From assembly GCA_025454975.1 (NCBI GenBank), contig JALONK010000026.1:1-64000 (forward strand): a DNA stretch of 64,000 nt, in the 5' to 3' direction. Shown here piece after piece: positions 16,927 through 27,053 of this stretch; the first letter of the stretch is position 1; every line of letters starts with the position of its first letter. Below the pieces are notes generated by a model. That model worked only from the letters and a program-made list of their open reading frames with translations, was not told the DNA's origin and searched no databases. The position numbers were made by a program, and so were the translations under genes. This DNA is from Bacteroidia bacterium. GTDB lineage: Bacteria > Bacteroidota > Bacteroidia > UKL13-3.

Positions 16927-18234
16927 ATGACAAAAACAGTCGCATTTTATACCCTCGGTTGTAAGTTAAATTTTTCCGAAACTTCAACCATTGGCAGGCA
17001 ACTTGGCGAATCAGGCTTTGAAAAAGTTGCTTTTGAGCAAGGAGCTGATGTGTATGTTATTAATACCTGCTCTGTAACCGATAATGCCGATAAAAAATGC
17101 AGCAAAATTGTAAAAGAGGCTTTACGTCATAACCCCCGGGCATTTGTTACCATTATTGGATGTTATGCCCAGTTAAAACCACAAGAAATTGCTAATATTC
17201 CAGGTGTTGATTTGGTTTTAGGTGCTGCAGAAAAGTTTAACCTGCCTGCTTATTTAGAGGTGACGGATAAAAAACAAAAAGCTCAAATTGAAAACAGTAA
17301 GATTAAGGAAGTTATAGCATACCACAGCTCTTATTCTATCGGCGATAGAACACGTACCTTTTTAAAGGTGCAGGATGGATGCGATTATTTCTGTTCGTTT
17401 TGTACCATTCCTTTGGCGCGCGGAAGCAGCCGAAGTGATACCATTGCCAATGTAGTAAAACAAGCAAAAGAAATTGTGGCGAATGGAACTAAAGAAATTG
17501 TTTTAACAGGAGTAAATACAGGCGATTTTGGAGCGAATACCGGTGAGAGCTTTTATGGCTTATTACAAGCACTTGAGCAGGTTGAAGGACTTGAACGTTT
17601 GCGTATTTCTTCCATTGAACCCAATTTATTGTCAGACGAAATTATATCGTTTGCAGCCCAATCTAAAAAAATTGTTCCTCACTTTCATATTCCATTACAA
17701 TCAGGTAGTGATACTTTATTAAAAAGTATGCGTCGTAAATACCTCACTGAATTATATACCGAACGCGTTAAGCTAATTAAGTCGTTAATGCCTGATTGTT
17801 GTATAGGGGTTGATGTTATTGTTGGTTATCCCGGAGAAACCGATGAACTCTTCCTAGAAACTTATCAATACCTGAATGAATTAGACATTTCCTACCTCCA
17901 TGTGTTTACTTACAGCGAAAGGATTAATACAACGGCTTATAAACTTCCGGGTAAAGTATATAAACATATCCGTGCTGATCGTTCAAAAATGTTACATATC
18001 CTAAGTGATAAAAAGAAAAGATATTTTTACGAAAATGAATTAGGCAAAACTTTTTCAGTGTTGTGGGAGGCCGAAAACGATGGTAATGTTATGTACGGTT
18101 TTACTGAAAATTATATAAAAGTAAAAACAACTTACGACCCGATGCTGGTTAATGAAATTACCCAATTTACACTTGAGCGCATTGACGAGGATTTAATTGT
18201 AAGTGGTAAAGTGCTTTATCCTGTTCCGGCTTAA
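16927..18234 (+). CDS. mtaB: tRNA t6A37 methylthiotransferase MtaB
   Basis: A 435-residue radical SAM methylthiotransferase that adds a methylthio group to N6-threonylcarbamoyladenosine at position 37 of tRNA. The N-terminal UPF0004 domain holds three cluster cysteines (TLGCKLN, NTCSVTD, IGCYAQ). The radical SAM motif CDYFCSFC (CxxxCxxC) follows near residue 150, and the C-terminus is a TRAM-like RNA-binding domain. The CSVTD wording and the TLGCKLN start separate MtaB from MiaB and RimO. The stop overlaps the stop of the convergent aldose epimerase gene (TTAA at 18231-18234), with no terminator between. Confidence 0.93.
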   Translation: MTKTVAFYTLGCKLNFSETSTIGRQLGESGFEKVAFEQGADVYVINTCSVTDNADKKCSKIVKEALRHNPRAFVTIIGCYAQLKPQEIANIPGVDLVLGAAEKFNLPAYLEVTDKKQKAQIENSKIKEVIAYHSSYSIGDRTRTFLKVQDGCDYFCSFCTIPLARGSSRSDTIANVVKQAKEIVANGTKEIVLTGVNTGDFGANTGESFYGLLQALEQVEGLERLRISSIEPNLLSDEIISFAAQSKKIVPHFHIPLQSGSDTLLKSMRRKYLTELYTERVKLIKSLMPDCCIGVDVIVGYPGETDELFLETYQYLNELDISYLHVFTYSERINTTAYKLPGKVYKHIRADRSKMLHILSDKKKRYFYENELGKTFSVLWEAENDGNVMYGFTENYIKVKTTYDPMLVNEITQFTLERIDEDLIVSGKVLYPVPA

Positions 18235-19103
18235 GGCGTAAAGCTCAGTTTGTAATGCGCCTTAAAAGTTTCTTTTGGCCCAAGGCTTAATATTCCGGGC
18301 TTTTGTGATAAGTCGGTATGCCCATTAACATCATCTGCATAACCAAACCAAGGCTCTAAACAAACAAACCGTTGCGAACCTTTTTTGGTCCACACGGCAA
18401 ACTGAGGAAAGCCATCAAAATCCATTTTTACTGAATAGGTTGCAACTGTATGTTTTAAAGTAACTTGTGTTGAGGCTAGTGTTTTAAACACAATAGCATC
18501 TTTATCAAACAATGATGCATGCAATGGAAGGATGTTTTGATGATGTAACAATTCCTCCTTCTCACCGGTAAACAAACCCTCCTGTAATAAGTAACGTGCA
18601 GCGGTTTCAGTTTTATTAAACTCAAGGGTAAATTGACTTAAATCAGCAACAGGCAATAAAAATCCGGGATGTGCACCAATGGAAAACCAAATGGTTTTGG
18701 CATCTGCATTTATTACTTCGTACCCACAAATTAACTGTTCATGCTCCCACCTGTATGTCAAAATTAATTTAAAATGGAAAGGATAATGTTGAACGGTATC
18801 GGTATTAAATGACAGTTGAAGCGCAATACTATCATCGGAATGTGATATACAAGTAAAATGTTTATCCCTCGCAAAACCATGCTGAGTTAAAGGATATGTA
18901 TTTTGTTCATACCTTAATTGATCACCTTTTAAGCGCCCTACTATAGGAAACAAAACCGGTGCTGTTCTCGGCCAAATATCCGGATCAGCCTGCCACATAA
19001 ACTCAGTTCCACTATTGTGCTGTACACTTTTTAATTCGGCACCTAAACTTGAAATGGTTGCCGAAAATTCTCCGGAAGAAATGGTATAAAGTTGCGACAT
19101 CAT
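18231..19103 (-). CDS. Aldose 1-epimerase family protein (LacX-like)
   Basis: A 290-residue galactose mutarotase-fold protein. Family marks are SLGAELKSVQ near the start, PVLFPIVGRL, LTQHGFARD with the first active His, and SIGAHPGFLLP with the second His. The glutamate-containing CLEPWFGYADD follows near the end. It would interconvert alpha and beta anomers of a hexose; LacX-type members often have uncertain sugar specificity. Two adjacent ATGs exist (19101-19103 and 19098-19100). It is the last gene of a minus-strand group, one base after the BatA/VWA gene, so it is translated from the same message. Confidence 0.87.
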   Translation of the reverse strand: MMSQLYTISSGEFSATISSLGAELKSVQHNSGTEFMWQADPDIWPRTAPVLFPIVGRLKGDQLRYEQNTYPLTQHGFARDKHFTCISHSDDSIALQLSFNTDTVQHYPFHFKLILTYRWEHEQLICGYEVINADAKTIWFSIGAHPGFLLPVADLSQFTLEFNKTETAARYLLQEGLFTGEKEELLHHQNILPLHASLFDKDAIVFKTLASTQVTLKHTVATYSVKMDFDGFPQFAVWTKKGSQRFVCLEPWFGYADDVNGHTDLSQKPGILSLGPKETFKAHYKLSFTP

Positions 19104-19104
19104 T

Positions 19105-21129
19105 TTATTTTAATAACCTAATTAATAAAATCTCAACTAACAAAAATAAACAAGCAGCAAGTATAAAATAGCGCCATAGTTGAGTTCCGTTTATGGCTCC
19201 CGATATTCCGGCCTGTATGATTTTAGCATCAGATTCGTCCCAATTTAGCTGAGGTAACCTGCTTAATTGTTTAAATGATTCTTCATCCAAAAACTTCATT
19301 TCACTTTCTAACCTAGATTCATTCATGGCAATTTCAGCTATTATTTGTTTCTTTTCTTTACCTGATGCAGTGTACCATCCTGCAAACGCAAGACCTTCAG
19401 TTTCAATAAAGGGCTGACCTTTTCTAAAGGTTAATTCATTAACCAATTGTTGCTTGGTTGATTTGAGTTCTATTAATTTTTCTCCATTTACTAATGATGG
19501 TTTAATTTCAACAGGTGAGGATTGACCAATAATTTGATAAGTTGGCAAATTGCGTTTACTTCCCAAAGCAGCATTTAACATGAATGCAACAAACAAACTG
19601 TGTTCGGTAAAGTTGCTTGAACTTTGAGCTAAAGGCACAGCCAATTGATAACAAACGCCCTTACCTAAGTTGGCTTGCCATAAAAAATCTTCACCATTAT
19701 TTAAAGAAGCAACTGATGTACCTTTAGTTAAACCCGACTTGGTTAAAGGCATATAACTAAACACCTTAGGCCACGCAGTATTAACCTGAATTTTTTCATA
19801 TACCCGCTGTAAAACCGGCAGTCGGGTTTGCACCTGTTCAATTTGTAACGATTGCTTAGTTAAGTTTCCATACATTGGAAACTGTAATGAACTTAACCAA
19901 GGATTTCCAACCAAAGGCTGCTCGGCGTTGGGTATATATAACAAAGTTCCGCCTTGTTCAATATATTTTGTAAGTTCATTTTGTAGCCCACTACTCATTT
20001 GGGTGGGTTCATTTAAAATAATAAAATTATAATCGGCAAGGTTGGTGTAATTAATGTTACCATATTGCTGCCATATTAATTGATAAGAGGCATCGTCGGC
20101 ATACACAGCTTTGATATTAGATTGAAGTGTATTACTAATTAACAAAACCGATTGTTTGGCATCGGGCTGAATAGAAAAATATAATACATCATCGAAAATA
20201 ATTGGGTAGTCGGTTATTTCAACCTTCCCCTTTTGTATACCGGGTTGATTTAGAGTTAAGGTAAATGGTGCGTTCACTTGTTCACCTCCACCAATATTCA
20301 CATTCACCAACACTTTTTGAACTTCATTAATATATATTTTAACAGCTAAAGCTTCTACAGCATTTTTTCCATGATTTGTAAGTTTAATAACGCCGCTAAT
20401 AGGTTTATTTAAAGTAAAATGCGGGTCGTTAAAGTAGATGCTATCTACACTAATATTGTTTACCTGTTCATGCTTCACCGGCAAAGCGTTAACTACAATA
20501 CTGCTATCAGCATCTTTTACACCACCGGAAAACGGTTTTTGTTGAAAGTCTGAAATCAGGTATAAATTTTTACGCTCGGGGTTTTCCGTTTGTAAGGCAC
20601 TGCGCGATCTTTTATATATTTGATTTAATGACGCTGAATAAGCGGAAGGTTCAACTTTACTAATACTTTCTAAAGCATCTTTCTTAGATAGTACCCGTTG
20701 TTCGGCACCCGATAATGCATTGGTTAAAATAATAAAATTTGCCGCATCAGGATAACCATTCACTACTGCCCTAGCCTTTTCTTTAGCCATTTCAAGCACA
20801 GGTCCCGAACTTCCATTCGCATTCATGCTATAGCTATTGTCGACAAATATTGCTACTGCATGATTACCTCCTTGCGTATTAACTATGGCTGCCGGAAAAA
20901 ATGGTTTGGCAAAAGCCAATACCAATGCACTAATCGCTAAAATTCGCATCAATAAAATCAACCAATCTTTCAGCTTTTGGCTCGCTTTGTTTTGTTCTTG
21001 CAATTGAGCCAATAAGCGGATATCAGAAAACAAAACTTTCTTATATCGCCTGAAATGAAACAGGTGAATAATAACAGGAATACTTACTGCTGTAAGTGCC
21101 CACAAAAATCCCGGATACACGAATTGCAT
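19105..21129 (-). CDS. BatA-domain and von Willebrand A membrane protein
   Basis: A 674-residue membrane protein. The N-terminus is a BatA (aerotolerance) domain: the first helix at about 3-23 is followed by HLFHFRRYKKVLFSDIRLL and a second helix at 58-80. A periplasmic von Willebrand A domain comes next, with the metal-binding DNSYS motif near residue 92. A large beta-rich region and a GATase-like segment (about 320-400, NFIILNEPTQ) follow, and a final helix lies at about 652-672. Such proteins are common in Bacteroidota next to bat operons; here no moxR or other bat gene is nearby. Their biochemical role is unknown. It is 18 bases downstream of the YdeI-like gene. Confidence 0.88.
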   Translation of the reverse strand: MQFVYPGFLWALTAVSIPVIIHLFHFRRYKKVLFSDIRLLAQLQEQNKASQKLKDWLILLMRILAISALVLAFAKPFFPAAIVNTQGGNHAVAIFVDNSYSMNANGSSGPVLEMAKEKARAVVNGYPDAANFIILTNALSGAEQRVLSKKDALESISKVEPSAYSASLNQIYKRSRSALQTENPERKNLYLISDFQQKPFSGGVKDADSSIVVNALPVKHEQVNNISVDSIYFNDPHFTLNKPISGVIKLTNHGKNAVEALAVKIYINEVQKVLVNVNIGGGEQVNAPFTLTLNQPGIQKGKVEITDYPIIFDDVLYFSIQPDAKQSVLLISNTLQSNIKAVYADDASYQLIWQQYGNINYTNLADYNFIILNEPTQMSSGLQNELTKYIEQGGTLLYIPNAEQPLVGNPWLSSLQFPMYGNLTKQSLQIEQVQTRLPVLQRVYEKIQVNTAWPKVFSYMPLTKSGLTKGTSVASLNNGEDFLWQANLGKGVCYQLAVPLAQSSSNFTEHSLFVAFMLNAALGSKRNLPTYQIIGQSSPVEIKPSLVNGEKLIELKSTKQQLVNELTFRKGQPFIETEGLAFAGWYTASGKEKKQIIAEIAMNESRLESEMKFLDEESFKQLSRLPQLNWDESDAKIIQAGISGAINGTQLWRYFILAACLFLLVEILLIRLLK

Positions 21130-21147
21130 AGTCGGTAAATATATGAA

Positions 21148-21771
21148 TTACTTTTTATCCTTAAACGATGCTTTTGGTGTGTACTGATTTGCACGGATGT
21201 TAGTTTCGGCTAACTTAATGGTTTCCAATATTCTTTTTTGTCGTGTTGCCTCAGTTTTGGCTTGTAATATCCATTCTAAAATGCCTCTTCTGGCAAAGGG
21301 CGGGAAAGCATTCCAATACTGTTGAGCCTTAGCATTTACATTTAAAAGCATCAGAAAATCCTCAGGTTCTTTTAGCGCATCCACATCATTTAAGGCATCC
21401 CATGTCCCTGTTTGTTTAGCCAGTTCCACCATCATTAATCCTGATTCATGCATTAAACCTGCTGCCATTAGTCGTTCTACTTTATCTTTATTTACTTTAC
21501 TCCACAAACTTTTTGGATTGCGTTTTGAGAAAAACTGATAATAACTAAGTTCATCTCTTTTATTCGGTTTACTGTCAATCCACCCAAAACATAAGGCTTC
21601 TTCAACTGCTTCGGGATAATATACTGTAGGTTGAACACTTTCTTTTTTATAAATAATTAACCACACCGATTGTTCTTTAGCATGATAGTTAAGTAACCAA
21701 TTACGCCATTCATCTCGTGATGTAGCTTTAATACATTGAATACCATTTTTTAACTCTTTAGCCATTGCCAT
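21148..21771 (-). CDS. YdeI/OmpD-associated family protein
   Basis: A 207-residue soluble protein of the YdeI/OmpD-associated group. Typical wording is EWRNWLLNYHAKEQSVWLII, then VEEALCFGWIDSKPNK and the RFSKRNPKS-like FFSKRNPKSLWSKVN. The tail with REILEWILQAKTEATRQKR-like helices (GILEWILQAKTEATRQKR) is also usual. The family has been linked to resistance to cationic peptides, but the biochemical activity is not known. Starts at residues 1 and 3 are both possible; the first ATG is used. It heads a three-gene unit with the BatA/VWA and epimerase genes. Confidence 0.85.
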   Translation of the reverse strand: MAMAKELKNGIQCIKATSRDEWRNWLLNYHAKEQSVWLIIYKKESVQPTVYYPEAVEEALCFGWIDSKPNKRDELSYYQFFSKRNPKSLWSKVNKDKVERLMAAGLMHESGLMMVELAKQTGTWDALNDVDALKEPEDFLMLLNVNAKAQQYWNAFPPFARRGILEWILQAKTEATRQKRILETIKLAETNIRANQYTPKASFKDKK

Positions 21772-21900
21772 TTTTTTTCTTTATTCCTTCGCTATTAGGT
21801 CGTAAAAATATCATAATCAATCCTTGTAATTATGAAGTGTAAAGATGTTGAAAATATTGATGTATGTTATAGTATTTGTTGACTATTTTTACCGCATTAT

Positions 21901-23559
21901 ATGTTGAAGCAATTACATATTCAAAATTATGCTATCATTAAATCGGTTGATATTCCGTTTAGTGAGCAATTAAACATTATTACCGGAGAAACCGGAGCAG
22001 GAAAAAGTATTGTTATGGGAGCCTTAGGTTTAATTCTTGGCGAACGTGCAGATACGAAAGTGCTATTAAATCAGGAAGAAAAATGTGTGGTTGAAGGTAC
22101 TTTTTACATCAAACCATATAAACTAAAAGATTTTTTCGAGGCACATGAACTTGATTACGATCATACCTGCGTTATCAGAAGAGAAATTACTCCTCAAGGT
22201 AAAACAAGAGCATTTATTAATGACACTCCTGTAAATTTAAATCAGTTAAAAGAACTAGGCGAGCAATTGGTTGATATTGTTGGGCAACATCAAACTTTAG
22301 AATTAAATGATACGCATTTTCCTTTTTTAATGGTTGATGCCATTGCAGGTAATGATGACGTATTAAACACCTATGAGCAACTGTATAAAACCTATAAATT
22401 AACTGAGAAAAAATTAGCCGGTTTAATTGAGCAAGAAAATCAGGCACGTGCTGATGAAGATTATTTTAAGTTTATTCTACATGAAATTAATGAAATAAAT
22501 CCATTGCCTGATGAACAAGAGCAATTGGAAAAACAACTTGAATTACTAAGTAATGCTGAAGTCATCCAACAACAATCGGCTTCGGCTGCACGTTTGCTCA
22601 GTGGTGATGAACAAAGTGTAATAGATGGCTTAAATCAATTGAAATCTGAATTGGCAACTGCTGCTAAACATTACAGCCCACTGCAACAAATTATTGAACG
22701 CATTCAATCATGCACCATTGAATTAAAAGATGTTGCCGGTGAGTTAGAACAAATAGCAGAAGATACCCAGGCCGATCCAGAAAACTTAGCTAAAATTGAA
22801 TCACGTTTGCAAGCATTATTCAACTTGCAAAAGAAACATCGGGTATTAAATAATGTAGAATTAATCGCCTTTGCTGAAGATATCAGCACCAAACTTTCAG
22901 CCATTTCAAGCTTAGGTGATCAAATAAATGATACCCAAACCTTGTTGCATGAACAAATAAAACAGTTACAACAACTGGCAGAAAAGTTAAGCCATGCAAG
23001 AAAAAAGGCGATACCACAAATTGAAAAACAAGTAAATGCTTTATTAGTGCAGGTGCAAATGCCGGATGCTCAAATCCAAATTAAGCACACTGAAAGTAAA
23101 GAAAATAAATTTACACCAAATGGAATTGATGCGCTTGAATTATTATTTTCTGCGAATAAAGGCGGACAATTTCAACCCGTGAATAAGGTAGCCAGTGGCG
23201 GTGAATTAAGTCGGTTGATGTTATGTATTAAATCTATTATCAGTGATAAAATGGCATTACCAACCATTGTGTTTGATGAAATTGATACCGGTATTAGCGG
23301 GGAAGCTGCACAAAAAGTAAGTAAAGTGTTAAAAGCTCATGCAGCCAAACACCAAGTAATTGCCATCACACATTTACCTCAAATAGCAGGTAAAGCCGAC
23401 AGTCATATATTTATCTTCAAACAAAAGCAAGGAAATTCAACTCAAACAGGTATCAGTTTATTAAATGAACAAGAACGAGTTGCTGAAATTGCAAGAATGT
23501 TGCATGGAGAAAATCCATCGGAAAAAGTAATGGAAGCCGCTAAGGAATTAATGGGTTAA
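21901..23559 (+). CDS. recN: DNA repair protein RecN
   Basis: A 552-residue SMC-like ATPase used in double-strand break repair. Walker A GETGAGKS is at 30-37. The middle (about 150-390) is a long antiparallel coiled coil with a central break. The C-terminal ABC half holds the signature VASGGELSRLML near 440, Walker B PTIVFDEIDTGISG and the ITHLPQIA motif. Length is normal for RecN. It is a single-gene unit with its own promoter region of about 130 bases (shared with the divergent YdeI-like gene). It ends six bases before the convergent ade gene, with no terminator visible. Confidence 0.95.
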   Translation: MLKQLHIQNYAIIKSVDIPFSEQLNIITGETGAGKSIVMGALGLILGERADTKVLLNQEEKCVVEGTFYIKPYKLKDFFEAHELDYDHTCVIRREITPQGKTRAFINDTPVNLNQLKELGEQLVDIVGQHQTLELNDTHFPFLMVDAIAGNDDVLNTYEQLYKTYKLTEKKLAGLIEQENQARADEDYFKFILHEINEINPLPDEQEQLEKQLELLSNAEVIQQQSASAARLLSGDEQSVIDGLNQLKSELATAAKHYSPLQQIIERIQSCTIELKDVAGELEQIAEDTQADPENLAKIESRLQALFNLQKKHRVLNNVELIAFAEDISTKLSAISSLGDQINDTQTLLHEQIKQLQQLAEKLSHARKKAIPQIEKQVNALLVQVQMPDAQIQIKHTESKENKFTPNGIDALELLFSANKGGQFQPVNKVASGGELSRLMLCIKSIISDKMALPTIVFDEIDTGISGEAAQKVSKVLKAHAAKHQVIAITHLPQIAGKADSHIFIFKQKQGNSTQTGISLLNEQERVAEIARMLHGENPSEKVMEAAKELMG

Positions 23560-23565
23560 TTATGC

Positions 23566-25164
23566 TTAGTTTACAAATGCAAATCGAACACTATCAAATA
23601 AACCTTTATCACTTAACTTTAATTCGGGTATTACCAATAAGGCCATAAAACTTAAACTCATAAACGGAGCTTGTAACCGAGAACATAAAGTAATTTTGGC
23701 AAAAGCATCTAATTTTTTATAAGCTTCAGTAACCTCATCGGCACTTGCATTGCTCATCAAACCTGCTACAGGCAAAGGCAAAACTAATGCTGTTTGTTCA
23801 TCAACCGCACTTAATCCGCCTTGATGGTTTATCACTTGATTAATCGCTTTGGAAAGCATAACATCATCACAACCTACTGCAATAATATTGTGGCTATCGT
23901 GTGCTACACTCGAAGCAATTGCTCCTGTTGTTAAACCAAACCCTTTGATATAAGCACATGCAGCGGTACTCTGCTTGTATCGGTTAATCACCACTAACTT
24001 ATGAATTCCTGCCGAAGGGGTTAATGCTGATTCAGGTAATTCAATTCTATTGGTTATCAATTGCCCGTCGTTACATACGATCACTTGCTCGGCATGTTTA
24101 GGCTGATATGCAAGGGCTGACGCTTGAATAGGTTGAACATGAAATTGATTTGGCGTTGAAGAAGCATCTGTTACAAAGCTGACCACACCATGGTGATAAA
24201 CCCTCTCTCCTTTTACGAAGGTTTGTTTTACGTTAAACTCACGTAAATTATCAACAACAATTAAATCGGCTGCATCTCCAACGCGCAACAATCCAACAGG
24301 AAGTTTATAATGTGTAACCGGATTAACACAAGCCACTTGCAACACATCAAAAATATTATATCCTAAGGCTACGGCACGTTTACATAAGGTATTAATATGG
24401 CCATGCTCAAATGAATCAGGGTGTTTGTCGTCGCTGCAAAACATCAGTTGAGCAGAAAAATTTTTAATGGCTGGAATTAATGCATCAAAATTTCTGGCAG
24501 CACTACCCTCTCTGATAATAACTTTAACACCATGCTCCAATTTTTCAAGGGCTTCTTCTAATGTAAAACATTCGTGGTCGGTAGTTATGCCTGCATCAAA
24601 ATATGCCTTCATTTGATCACCTCTTAATCCCGGCGCATGTCCATCCACCGGTTTACCAAAAAATTGAGCGGCGGCTATTTTTCGCATCACCTCTTCATCC
24701 TTAGCAATTACTCCGGGATAATTCATCATTTCGGCTAGGTATACAATTTCATCTTTCTCTAATAATTGCCTCACTTCCGCTGCATGAATGGCGGCTCCTG
24801 CGGTTTCAAAAATGGTGGCAGGCACACAACTGGGTGCTCCAAAAAAGAAATGAAACGGGACACGTTTACCATCCTCAATCATAAAATTGACTCCGGGTAC
24901 TCCTAAAACATTGGCAATTTCATGTGGATCACTTACAGTAGCTACGGTGCCATGTTTTACGGCTACACTTGCAAAAACGGAGGGCACCATTAACGAACTT
25001 TCAATATGCACATGTGCATCAATAAATCCCGGTATAATATATTCGGTATAAGAATGATTGTTAGGTGTGATGTTCGTAAGTATGCCATCTTCAATAGTGA
25101 TAGAGGCCGGGGTGATGGTTTTATTAAACACATCAACCACATTACCTGATAAGGTTTGTATCAT
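23566..25164 (-). CDS. ade: Adenine deaminase
   Basis: A 532-residue amidohydrolase converting adenine to hypoxanthine in purine salvage. The metal-binding site IPGFIDAHVHIESS lies near residue 50. GHAPGLRGDQ, DHECFTLEEA and MFCSDDKHPDS supply further ligands in the family order, and the C-terminal Ade domain has VAHDSHNIIAVGCDD. The length is slightly below that of the Bacillus enzyme. The start codon overlaps the stop of the upstream cdd gene by one base, so the two salvage enzymes are made together. This pairing of ade and cdd supports the assignment. Confidence 0.95.
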   Translation of the reverse strand: MIQTLSGNVVDVFNKTITPASITIEDGILTNITPNNHSYTEYIIPGFIDAHVHIESSLMVPSVFASVAVKHGTVATVSDPHEIANVLGVPGVNFMIEDGKRVPFHFFFGAPSCVPATIFETAGAAIHAAEVRQLLEKDEIVYLAEMMNYPGVIAKDEEVMRKIAAAQFFGKPVDGHAPGLRGDQMKAYFDAGITTDHECFTLEEALEKLEHGVKVIIREGSAARNFDALIPAIKNFSAQLMFCSDDKHPDSFEHGHINTLCKRAVALGYNIFDVLQVACVNPVTHYKLPVGLLRVGDAADLIVVDNLREFNVKQTFVKGERVYHHGVVSFVTDASSTPNQFHVQPIQASALAYQPKHAEQVIVCNDGQLITNRIELPESALTPSAGIHKLVVINRYKQSTAACAYIKGFGLTTGAIASSVAHDSHNIIAVGCDDVMLSKAINQVINHQGGLSAVDEQTALVLPLPVAGLMSNASADEVTEAYKKLDAFAKITLCSRLQAPFMSLSFMALLVIPELKLSDKGLFDSVRFAFVN

Positions 25165-25655
25165 TATTTCCTTTTTAATTCATCAACCCAAAACATATAA
25201 GGCATAAAGGTTCGTAATCCATTGGCCACGTAAATAACACCGGTTTCACCTTGAAGGATAACACGTATGGGCTGTTTAAATTTGATTTCATATTCGCTCA
25301 TGCTTTGCAGGCAAGCGCCACAACTCATGATAGGTTCTTTCACTTCATACTCTTCTGCCTTAACTGTAATGGCCATGGTGGTAACCGGCTGGTTGGGATA
25401 AGTGGCACCGGCACTAAATATGGCTACCCTTTCGGCACATAAGCCACTGGGATAGGCAATATTTTCTTGATTACTGCCTTTAATAACAACGCCATTTTGT
25501 AAACGTAAGGCACATCCCACATGGAATTTTGAATATGGTGCATAAGAGGTTTCAACAGCTTCTTTAGCTAATTGTAACAACTCCCTGTCTGCCGAGCTAA
25601 GTTCGTCAATTGAAGCATACTCATGCAACAATGATTCTCTTTTTATTTCCTTCAT
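25164..25655 (-). CDS. cdd: Cytidine deaminase
   Basis: A 163-residue zinc-dependent deaminase converting cytidine and deoxycytidine to uridines. The motif AYPSGLCAERVAI carries the Cys-Ala-Glu core, and MSCGACLQ supplies the other two cysteines. SYAPYSKFHVGCAL is the usual substrate-binding segment. The frame extends to 25721, but the extra 22 residues are hydrophobic and unlike the family, so the ATG at 25653-25655 was chosen. It is the first gene of the cdd-ade unit and is divergent from the saccharopine dehydrogenase gene, with a 66-base gap holding both promoters. Confidence 0.93.
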   Translation of the reverse strand: MKEIKRESLLHEYASIDELSSADRELLQLAKEAVETSYAPYSKFHVGCALRLQNGVVIKGSNQENIAYPSGLCAERVAIFSAGATYPNQPVTTMAITVKAEEYEVKEPIMSCGACLQSMSEYEIKFKQPIRVILQGETGVIYVANGLRTFMPYMFWVDELKRK

Positions 25656-25721
25656 CTGATTTCTCTCAATAAAAAGTTGAAAGTAAAAGTATAGTTTCGC
25701 GATGGATAAAACAACACACAC

Positions 25722-27047
25722 ATGAAAAAGATTTTGGTTTTCGGGGCTGGACTTTCATCAACATACCTTATACATTATTTACTTGAACAAGCTGATAGCG
25801 AACAATGGGAAATAACCGTTGCGGATGCTGCACTTGCGCAAGCTGCCAAAAAAGTGGGTGAACACCCTAAAGCACAAGCCATTCAATTAGACGCTAGTGA
25901 CACCGATGCTGTGAAAATTGCAGTTGAGGCGCATGATTTGGTTATTTCATTGATGCCACCAACCATTCATCCTTTAATTGCAAAAATTTGTGTGATGTAT
26001 GGCAAACATTTAATTACGGCAAGTTATGTAAGTGATGAAATGAAGTTGCTACATGATGATGCTGTTGAAGCCGGTGTATTGTTGCTAAATGAATGTGGAC
26101 TAGATCCCGGAATTGATCACCTGTCGGCCATGAAAATCATTCATGAAATTGAAGAAAAAGGTGGTACAGTTACGTCATTCAAATCATATTGTGGCGGATT
26201 GGTTGCTCCTGAATTTGATGATAACCCTTGGAATTATAAATTTACTTGGAATCCTAAAAATGTAGTACTGGCCGGACAAGCAACAGCGAAATATTTGCAT
26301 CAACATGAATTAACTTTTATCCCACCTTCACGAATATTTACAGAAACCGAAACCATTGATATGGGGGAATTTGGTATGTATGAAAGTTATGCCAACCGCG
26401 ACTCTTTAGGTTATATCAAACCTTACGGACTCACAAAAGCTCATACTGTATTACGTGGTACTTTAAGAAAACCAGGCTATGGTGCTGCTTGGAATGCCTT
26501 GTATTTATTAGGATTAACAGATGATACCTTTGTAATTAATAATACCAATGAATTTACGTATGCTTCATGGGTAAGTGCATTTACTCCCGGAAATAAACAA
26601 TTTCCTCTTAACCAACGGGTAGCTGATTTTTTAGGTATTCGTGTTGATGATATCATCATGCAAAAACTATCATGGCTCGGTTTATTCAGCGATGAAAAGA
26701 TTACCTTAAACAGCGGTTCGCCTGCGGCTATTTTGCTGCATTTGCTTCAACAAAAATGGCAATTAAAACAAGGTGAATTGGATATGATTGTAATGCATCA
26801 TATTATAGGTTATGAATTAAATGGCGAACAAAAAGAAGTAAAAAGTTCGTTGATGGTGAAAGGTGAAACTGCGGTGCTTACAGCAATGGCTAAAACTGTT
26901 GGCTTACCAATGGCTATTACCGCAAAAAATATTTTACAACAAAAAATAACAGATGCAGGTGTTCAAATTCCGCTAACACCAATGTATTACATTCCTGTAT
27001 TAAAAGAATTAGAACATTATGGTGTAATATTTAACGAACAATGGTAA
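25722..27047 (+). CDS. Saccharopine dehydrogenase family protein
   Basis: A 441-residue NAD(P)-dependent enzyme. The N-terminal Rossmann motif is VFGAGLSSTYL (6-16). HDLVISLMPPTIH and LITASYVSD follow, then NECGLDPGIDHLSAM. These are the marks of saccharopine reductases/dehydrogenases of the C-terminal (Lys9-like) type, here as a single-function protein. In fungi and animals the family works in lysine metabolism; in bacteria close relatives act on lysine degradation or carboxyspermidine synthesis. The speA gene at 49561 makes a polyamine link possible but is too far away to be evidence. Start ATG 25722 directly precedes the Rossmann strand. Confidence 0.9.
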   Translation: MKKILVFGAGLSSTYLIHYLLEQADSEQWEITVADAALAQAAKKVGEHPKAQAIQLDASDTDAVKIAVEAHDLVISLMPPTIHPLIAKICVMYGKHLITASYVSDEMKLLHDDAVEAGVLLLNECGLDPGIDHLSAMKIIHEIEEKGGTVTSFKSYCGGLVAPEFDDNPWNYKFTWNPKNVVLAGQATAKYLHQHELTFIPPSRIFTETETIDMGEFGMYESYANRDSLGYIKPYGLTKAHTVLRGTLRKPGYGAAWNALYLLGLTDDTFVINNTNEFTYASWVSAFTPGNKQFPLNQRVADFLGIRVDDIIMQKLSWLGLFSDEKITLNSGSPAAILLHLLQQKWQLKQGELDMIVMHHIIGYELNGEQKEVKSSLMVKGETAVLTAMAKTVGLPMAITAKNILQQKITDAGVQIPLTPMYYIPVLKELEHYGVIFNEQW

Positions 27048-27053
27048 GGATTA

